64,000 nt of DNA, taken from Spongilla lacustris (Eukaryota; Porifera; Demospongiae; Spongillida; Spongillidae). Position numbers and translations under genes: made by a program. The stretch's first letter is position 1. Each line of letters opens with the position of its first letter. The notes beneath the pieces are model-generated. The model was given only the letters and a program-made list of their open reading frames with translations, ran no database searches and was not told the DNA's origin. The DNA lies in NCBI GenBank assembly GCA_949361645.1, contig OX442417.1:5593700-5657699 (forward strand), in the 5' to 3' direction. Below, piece by piece: positions 24,601-33,600 of this stretch.

Positions 24601-27600
24601 AAAAGTTTAATGCATGACTACAGAAAATGCAGGATGCCAGTTAGGAAAAGAAATCCACTGCCTCCCTTGCTCTGTAGGACTCTGTAACTATGGGAACACA
24701 TAACCATCCCAGGTCTGCAGATTTACCAGCATTGGCCTTACCGCGCTATTAGTTTAATAAATGTACATACAAAAACATAAAACCTATATACAGTTAAAAA
24801 TAGTTTAAGCTACGAGAGTCCGGGCCATAACTGCTCTGACGATGGACCTGGTCAAGGTGAGGTTAAGTTTGCTGAATATCTCGATTGTTTTGATTTGCAT
24901 TTTTTTAAATTTATTTTTTAGTTCCTTTTTTTTTCTTCAATAATACAATAATACTAATACAATTAATAATATGATAATGAAAATGGCGGAATAATGCCGT
25001 GTTGCAAATGCAATGGTCACCGAGCGCGTTGCAGGGGCTGCTCGTGTGCTAAAAGCAACAAAGGCTGTGTCGACTGCTACCCAGGAAGGAGAGGTAAGTG
25101 CTGTAACACTTCCAATAGGTCCCCAGCAGAGCAGGCATCGTCGCAGCCCTCGACCTGTACCCTGTCGCTTTCTTGCTCTTTGGTTGAAGCTAGCGCGCCT
25201 CAACCATCGGTAGCCTCTCTCCGGCCCACAGATGTTTGCGGCTGGACAGTAGGTTGGATAATTAAGCGATACCGTAATTTAGTATTAGCCACCAAAAAAA
25301 ATTCTAGCCGCATCTCATTATACGATATCTGTTTTTGCGAGCCTATATCATACTCGTCTTATGACATTCCGAGAAGAGAAAATGCTCATGAAAACACTCT
25401 ACCACAGCTATACGTAAGCCATAATTGCCCAAGCACTACATTTATTATGAGTGGTTCTGCGCAGCCCGTTTTCACATCAATGCAACTTTGGCGGGAAAAG
25501 ACGGGGTGTACTTGAGCGGTCTTTGTGGACGAACCAACCGGTAGAAATCTGTAAGCGAGTAATATAATGATCAGCACACATAGGAGAGTATATTCATATC
25601 ACTCATAAATAGCCGCCTTTTTTTTTAACTTCAGAATAAGGCAGGAGTTTTTATGAATAATTTCAGTATTTAAGAATGGAGATACACGCAAAGAAAGTCG
25701 AAGAGCGAAGCAGAGTGTGTGGCCGCTTCTTAGTGGAGGATAAAGCCAAAAAGAAGAGGAAAACATATAACTGCATACAGTTTGCAAAGGATTTGCACTC
25801 CAAATTCCTTATCAACACCTCCCTGGACATGCACCCACCCACCCACCATCCTTTGTGTGATACCACAAACATGGGCCCAACAGTATTCCTTTTGAGTGGA
25901 AGGCCCACACAGAAGTTGACTGCATGGTGATATTATAATTTTATATGCTGCATGTACATGTGTATGTGATAGTACTCAGATATGTAATCCTAAACCACCA
26001 CATGCAGGCTGTCCAGCCCACAATAGTGCAGCTCAGATTTACGCGGAATAGCCCCTGCCATGCAGACAGGCTTCTCAGCACAAGACCATATACTTGCCAG
26101 TACCAACAATCCAGACGTACTGGACCAACTTCAGTGTCCCTTGTGCCTGACAATTGTGCACCACTGAACCATTGGAGCTACCATGTAGCAGTGGTGTATC
26201 CAGGATTTCAGTGAGGGGGGTGCTTAAAGTGAGGCCCGATATGAAAAGTGGGGAAGGGGGGGTGCAGTTTGCTTCAGGTCCGATACGAAACTTGGGGGGG
26301 GTGCAGTTCGCTTCAGGTCCGATACGAAAAGTGGGGGGGGGGGGGGGTGCAGTTTGCTTCAAGTCCGATACGAAAAGTGGGGGCCTTTGTTTGGCGCACA
26401 GCAAATACGTTATCGTTAATAATTAATGGTTACAATTTTGGCCGAGGGAGGTGCTCAAGCACCCGGAGCACCCTCTCTGGATACGCCACTGATGTGGGGC
26501 ACTGGCTGCATCGACATATCATACACAGGTTCATGGCTTCCAACTGCAGTAAGATCAAGTGTCCATGCTGCATCATGGACACTCCTTTGGCTCCTTCACC
26601 GCTGAAGCCCACACCACCATTCATTCAGACCTTGCTAGTGGTACATTGCCAGCAAACATGTGGAAAGTAAATACGGGCTGGTGAGTACAGCACTCACAAG
26701 TGTGCAGAAGAACCTGGACCTTCAGATGCTGATGTGCAGACAGCATGTCACACAGTCACTGGCTTCCACCAGTTCTCAACCGATCGTCTGAGGGAGAAAG
26801 GAGCAGAGTCCATCCATACCAAGTTGACTTCTTGCAACGTACGTACCATTCGGTACATGACCCAGTTAGAAGACTGTCCTTGATTATGAAGGAGCACCTG
26901 CTTCCTATAGATCCACAAAACGTGGCAGCGATCCCTCCTCCTGATACGAATACCGTTAAATTCACGATATTTCAGCAATACGCATCTCTAGCCCAAAAAA
27001 AGGCGGCTATAAGCAGATAATGGAATCAGTTAGTACCTTCTGTTATCTCTAAGATTTACTTGAATCAAACCTTTTTACCGGTCGGGAGCGTGGAAAACTT
27101 ACTTCAAAGTGGAGAGGTACGTCGAGGGTTACCCGCTTTCACGAGCCATAACTTGCCGTAGCGTCAAAACTGTAACACAAGAAACGCAGTATTTGTAGAA
27201 AGATGATGCTTCTTTTGTTTCGAGGTTTTAAATGACGCTGGTATAATTCCTGTTTTTGTACAGGAGGCTCACGTTTCTTGGCTCTGGTTGTCTAGGACGT
27301 TGCTAAGGGAATACGTAATCATTTCAATATTTCGGGTTATAAACCTTCTGTCCACAAAATATATGGCCGCAAACACCTGTGGGCCCCGTCCATCTCCTCC
27401 GCTCCCATCCGCTGAAGAAGTTTATTCACCGCCGCATTCACCGCAGCCACTTAGCGCCTCACCATAAGGAGCAGCTGTTCCCCCCCACATTCTCCCTATG
27501 TCCCCTCCCACTTCATCCACTCGTTCTCGTCGATTTCCCGCGAATGCTTCTTCCCCCCCATGTTTAGCCGCGCACCCCGCGACAGATCTTCAAGCCCGAA

Positions 27601-30600
27601 GGGACCCTCCAGAGTCACAGTTACAGCTGCCTCAATCACAGCTGCCCCAACCACAGGCCCGGCGGCTAAGTTCACAATCGGAAGATGAGCTTCGGACGGA
27701 GTTCCTTGATGAATCCAACCCACAATCACAGCTTCAAAATCCGCTAACCACACGACCACAACCCCCTTTCACGCCAGCCGCGAATGGATTAGCACCCCTT
27801 CAGCTTTCAGCCTCGCAGCCTTCGCCTTATTCAGGTTCACAGGGGCAGGGAACCAGCAGAAGGCAATCTAGAAAGCCTTGTCCAGTTGAAGGATGTCTAG
27901 AATTGATTGCACCATCGATGGGGAAAGCTCACATGACGCTTCATGTGCAGAATATCCTCCCAGGCGACGTCCCCCTTGAATGGTTGCAGGAGCAGGATTC
28001 GTTTGTTTGCCTTAGTTGTCACCATATAGTTGCCAATTCCAGGGTTGGATCCCACTCCGCAAAATGCAGTGGGTCAACTACAGGTGTAGGTCCACTTCAA
28101 GCCCAGGTTGCCTCCACCACAGCGGGTTCTAGTCAAGGGGACGGTGATGACTCCAATGCCCCCCTCCCATCTTTTGAGGAAGTTTGTAGTCTCCGATGCA
28201 CCACAGTCCATCACATCCCCCAAAAAGCAAGACCAGCCTTTGCCCGAGCTCTGTCGGAGACGCTGAGAGCAATTTGCCAGCTCAATACAGAAGAGGTGTG
28301 GTTAAAGTTATTTATGCTGCCAAAATGTGTGTTGAGGGCTTCTCATCGTGGGGGTAGCCGACACAAGCCATTCTCAATTGAAGAGCTTTGCAGGCAGTGG
28401 TCGGACGGTCAGTCGGCTTCCTTATGGCGGTATGCTTCGGAACATGCCAGGAAGGTCAAGGCAGGTAAGGAGCAGCACTCAAAGGAAACAGGGAGGAAGG
28501 TTCAGCTAGCAGTTTCGAAGGCTAGGGAAGGGTTGTTAGGAAAGGCATGCAAGGTTTTAGCATCGTCAGGGATTGCTCCAAACACAAGGGAAACATGGAA
28601 CCTGTTAGAGCAGAAGCACTCGAAAGGCCCAGTCCCATCGCACCCGGAAAACGTGTTACCACCAGAGAGGTTCAAGCTGCCTCCAGACCTCGATATCAGG
28701 TCAGTCCTGTACCAGTTTCCCAGAGATAGTGCTTGTGGTCCCTCTGGGTTGCGAATACAACACCTGATTGAAGCGGCTGAGGTTCATCTTCCCATTTCCA
28801 TCTGTTCTTCCCTTAGGGCTATAGTGAACATCTTAGCAGATGGGAGAGCTCCAATTGGGGTAGCCAAGTTTCTAGCAGGAGGCTCACTTACTGCCTTGAT
28901 GAAGAACGAGGAGGGATCTCCTCTGGACATACGCCCAATTGTAGTTGGTGAGACTTTGAGAAGACTGACAGGGAAGTGTCTTTGCATCATTTCTAGAGCC
29001 AAAGCCTCTGAGTTTTTTGAACCTTTTCAGTTGGGTGTGGCTTACCCAGCAGGGGCTGAGAAGCTGGTGCATGGTTTTCGTCGCTGCATTTCAGAACACT
29101 GGGGGGATAGGGAGTTTGTTGCCTGTAAAGTGGATCTAAAGAATGCCTTTAATGAAGTATCGCGGCAGGCCCTGCTAGAAGAGTGTGCGACTCACTTCCC
29201 GGAACTGTTTCGGTGGGTTTACTGGTGCTATGGACAACATCCCACATTGTGGCACCCAATGGGGACACTTGGGTCAGAACAAGGTGTCCATCAGGGAGAT
29301 CCTCTGGGCCCTCTCCTGTTTTCTCTGGTTCTACAAAAGCTGGTTAGGGCTATTGCGGCGGACAAGGAGTGTTCCAATCTCTTATTCAATAGATGGTACC
29401 TGGATGATGGTACCCTTGCAGGTTCTACAGACGCAGTTAAGCGGGCTATCCAACTCATTCAACAGATTGGTCCCCCCATGGGGCTTAGGATCAATGCTAC
29501 CAAATGTGAGCTTATTTCCCAAGGCTCTTTGGAAGGCTTTCCAGCGGACATGAAGAGGCAGCATGATCCGAATGTAGAGATTTTAGGGGCTCCTATTGGG
29601 GATGTGATATTTTGTGCCAAATTTCTGGCTCAAAAGCGGGCCAAGGCAGTGAGATTGCTATCCCAGGTGGCGGAGGTGGGTTCAATAGACCCTCAAATTG
29701 CACTGCTCCTCTTACGGCAGTGTGCATCATTTTGTAAATTGGTCCATGTAGCACGCTCCACTCCTCCTTCTCTGGTGTCAGAAGGACTAGCATTATTTGA
29801 TGGGGATGTTCGATGTCACTTTTCGGATTGTGTAGGAATTGATGCTTCGGATGCAGATTGGCAGCAAGTGCAGTTGAGCCTTAGTAGGGGTGGTCTATGC
29901 CTCCGTAGGTTGGAGCTGCATTGTTCAGCGGCTTACTTGGCATCTGTGATCAAAACCAGTAATTCAGATCCCCTGGATGAGTTTTCTAGGCAAGCAGTTA
30001 GCATTTACAATAGTTTGGTTCCTCAGGCAAGTTCTTTATCAGATAATTCGCTTATAGAGTCAGGGTCGAGCCAAAAAAAGTTATCTGCTGGAATTGAAAA
30101 CCATCAGTTTGATCAGTTGTGTGCGACCTCAACTCCAGCCAACCGTGCCCGCTTGTTGTCAGCGTCATCTCGCCATGCTTCCTCTTGGCTTGCGGTGATT
30201 CCATCCAGGGGACTCAATCTCTGTATGGAGCCGGAAGAGTTCCAGGTGGCATTGAAATGGTGGCTTGGGATGGACACTTCACCACAGCAACGCTGTCCCC
30301 ACTGCCACGACCATCAGCTAGACCCTCTTGGGCATCATGCAGTAACCTGCAAAGGGGGAGGGGATGCAGTGATACGGCACAATGCACTGAGGGATGTATT
30401 TGCACAATTCTGCCATAGAGCTCGTCTGGGTGGTCAATTGGAGGTACATGTAGGTTATGGATCGGGACGGGACGTTTCTAATAGCCGGCCAGCAGACTTT
30501 CTGGTCCCCAACTGGACACTTGGCAAGCCAGCTGCGTTCGACCTAACTGTAGTCTCACCGCTTAACTCCAATACATTGATTGAAGCGGGAGCTACAAGTG

Positions 30601-33600
30601 GGTCAGCAGCAGGTAAGGCCGAAGTGCGCAAGCACAATGCTAACGACCCTAAGTGCAGGGAGCTGGGGTGGGTCTGCATTCCCTTAGCGGTCGAGTCTTA
30701 TGGGTGCTGGGGGGAAGAAGCACATAGTTCATTTTCTCGCCTCGCAGCCCGCCTGGCTTTGCAGTTACAGTGCAGCAAGTCCAAAGCCACAACGACCATA
30801 TACCAGAGACTTAACCTGACCTTAGTCCGTTGTAACGCAAGAGCCATGCTATCCCGTGCAAGGCTGTTGCAGTCAGTAGACGGGGGTTAATTGAGACATG
30901 TGGGTTAGGGTGGGTGTTCTTTGGGTGTTGTGGGTCTTTTTGGTGTGCTGTACACTACTTAGGGGGTTTATTTCATTGTACATGTAATCTATGTTCAATA
31001 ATAATATGTGTATTTCATGTATTCTATTGTAATGTTGTATGTGCATTTACTCCTGTATATACAAAAATGATAAACAATAATAATAAAAATAAATAAAATA
31101 AATAAAAATAAATAAATGCATAATTACACTAATGAATAGAATTTGTATGTGTAATGATGTGTGTGCATGTGCCTGAGTATGTTATGTATTACTTTGTATT
31201 ATATGATTATCCTGTATTTAGTTCATTTTTATTTTTGTAAGTTTTGTAAAGCTACATGTATATGATTTTTAAGATCCACTAATTTTATTATATAAGCACA
31301 CACAGCTAAGTTTAACACAGGCTCTAGGCAAAATGGCCCTGTACTACCACAGGGATGGAAAACATAATAATAATTATATGTATAACATTTCTGATGTGAA
31401 TGAGTACTTTTAAAAGCAACAAAGAACATTGCTCAGTGAATTGCACCAACACAAGTAATGTTGGAACCTATGCATGTTCATGCAACATTTGTTATATGTT
31501 GAATGCTGTTGCCCGGACATGTGCTAGTAAGTAATATATAGATCTTCTAAATAGAACTGATATAAGTCAACACAAAATTTGTGGACCTACCTCCAGGATA
31601 ATGGGTCCATGTGTAATCCTATCCTTCAGCATATCATCAAGCAGCTGCATTCTTTTACCTGCTTAATTGGCCTAGCATATGTCATGCTGCATTCTCCCAT
31701 TATCTGAATTATACAACAAGTCAGCAGGGGATTGGTGCAGGAGCCTAGCTCAACTCTTCTCTCTCCTCTGGTTAAAAGGTCCTTGGCATTGCATGCACAC
31801 AAGTACATTGTACCATATAAATGAACTGGCTGCCGTCATATCCTATAGATGAAGAAACTTCCCCACCTTCTAACCTTTGTGGAGGATAGTGTCATACCCT
31901 AATACATCACAGCTGTTTATGAATACTGAGGTTCCAGCACTGTGGAACACTTAAAATTAGAGAACACTGCTATGAGCTTGGTCAAGTAACTTTGCAGTCG
32001 TTTCCCTAGACCCTGAATCCATCTGCAACGGTGATGTTTTAGATCTGGGTCATAACAAATTATCGAATGTCTAAAACTTCCCAGCTGCAAAATGCACTAT
32101 CCTGTTTATTTTGCACAGCACTTGTTTAGTATTGTGCTTATAAATTTACATATGCTTCTGTACGACTGGGTATCATCACCCGTATATGCTGAATATTTAT
32201 AATAACTCTTGTAATGGTTAGATAATATGTATGTGCTTCAATTGCCTTAATTTCATCTCTCATAATAGATATCAATGAGTGCTCATTCAATAATGGTGGT
32301 TGTTCTCAAATATGTATTAACTCCATTGGAAGCTATGCATGCTCGTGTACCACTGGGTACACTTTCATCAGTGATAACAAGACTTGTGAAGGTAACAGGA
32401 AATCATTTAAGAACATAATGTATATATGCACTGTTTGTTGGCAGACATTGATGAATGCGCAGCAAATAATGGAAAGTGTATGGAAGTATGCATTAACACA
32501 AATGGTAGCTATTTCTGCTCTTGCAATGCTGGCTCTCTGCTTGATGTCAATGCAAAGACATGTACTGGTAAGTGGAACCAAATAACTCAAAATCATTCGC
32601 CTGGATGTTAGAAGCAATATTGCTTTGGTTTCTTTGTTTTGCAAGCTACCACATGATTTCAACCAACAGTATTAGAACATTAAGCACCCATTAACTACCT
32701 ATTGAAGATCCTGTACAAGTGACACGAGCTATGCCATTTTATCCTCACTAATCACCCTCTCCCAAGCACTTTAAGCATTTATGAAATATGAGCACTTAGG
32801 CCTGTTTTTTTCCCCACAGATTTCTCTCAAACTCTAAATGCAGTTTTGATCACTCTTGATGAATGTACGACTGCCACTGTACGTCAAAACTTTTATAATG
32901 TACTGGAATAACCTATCGTGTGTTTATCTATGCACAGTTCACTTCTGAAATTCAAGCAAAATTTGTCCAGACTGTTCAGAATTCTATCATGATGTATTGT
33001 AGCCAAAGCAGATGCTCGAGGTACTATTAAGACTTGTGCATTTAGATTTTTAAAACTTTTCTTTTATGAACACAGGCAAGTTTCAAGTGGTCAGTACTTG
33101 GCAATAATCAGAAATTTGGCCAACAATGCAGCTGGCCAGCTCGTGGTCACTCTGCAGGTACAGACAGCGACCACAGTGCTAAGTGCCCCTAGTATTAGGG
33201 CAGCGCTTATGGTAAGTTATATTTTTCAGACTGGTATAGTGAGAAAAGAGATACTTTTTCCCCCAGCAAAACAATACTTTCATTATCACAAATAACTTCA
33301 CCGTTGTCAACGTTGAGCCATATTCAGCTCCCTCTCCTCTAATAAGCACAGGACAAATTGCTGGAATTGTTATTGGATCTGTTGCTGCTGCTCTCATCAT
33401 TATTGTCATCTTGATTGTGCTGGCTCTTTGTATCAAGTGGTACTGGTAAGCACCCAGCATCTCATAATGATGTTACACATCAAAAGACCAATCAGTTACT
33501 GACTCAAAGAAAAGGCCAAATGTCTATACTATTATCAGATCTATGGGCTCCATGTGGGTGTAAGCTAAACATTCTAGGCTATCTAATGGCTATAAATCAT

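Larger units (their letters stand above)
25609..27010. mobile_element. Possible decayed DNA element bounded by 16-bp inverted repeats
   Basis: ATAGCCGCCTTTTTTT at 25609-25624 is perfectly inverted at 26995-27010. Between them lie a zinc-finger-like reading frame and a nested MITE. No clear target duplication, so the boundaries are tentative. Confidence 0.3.
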
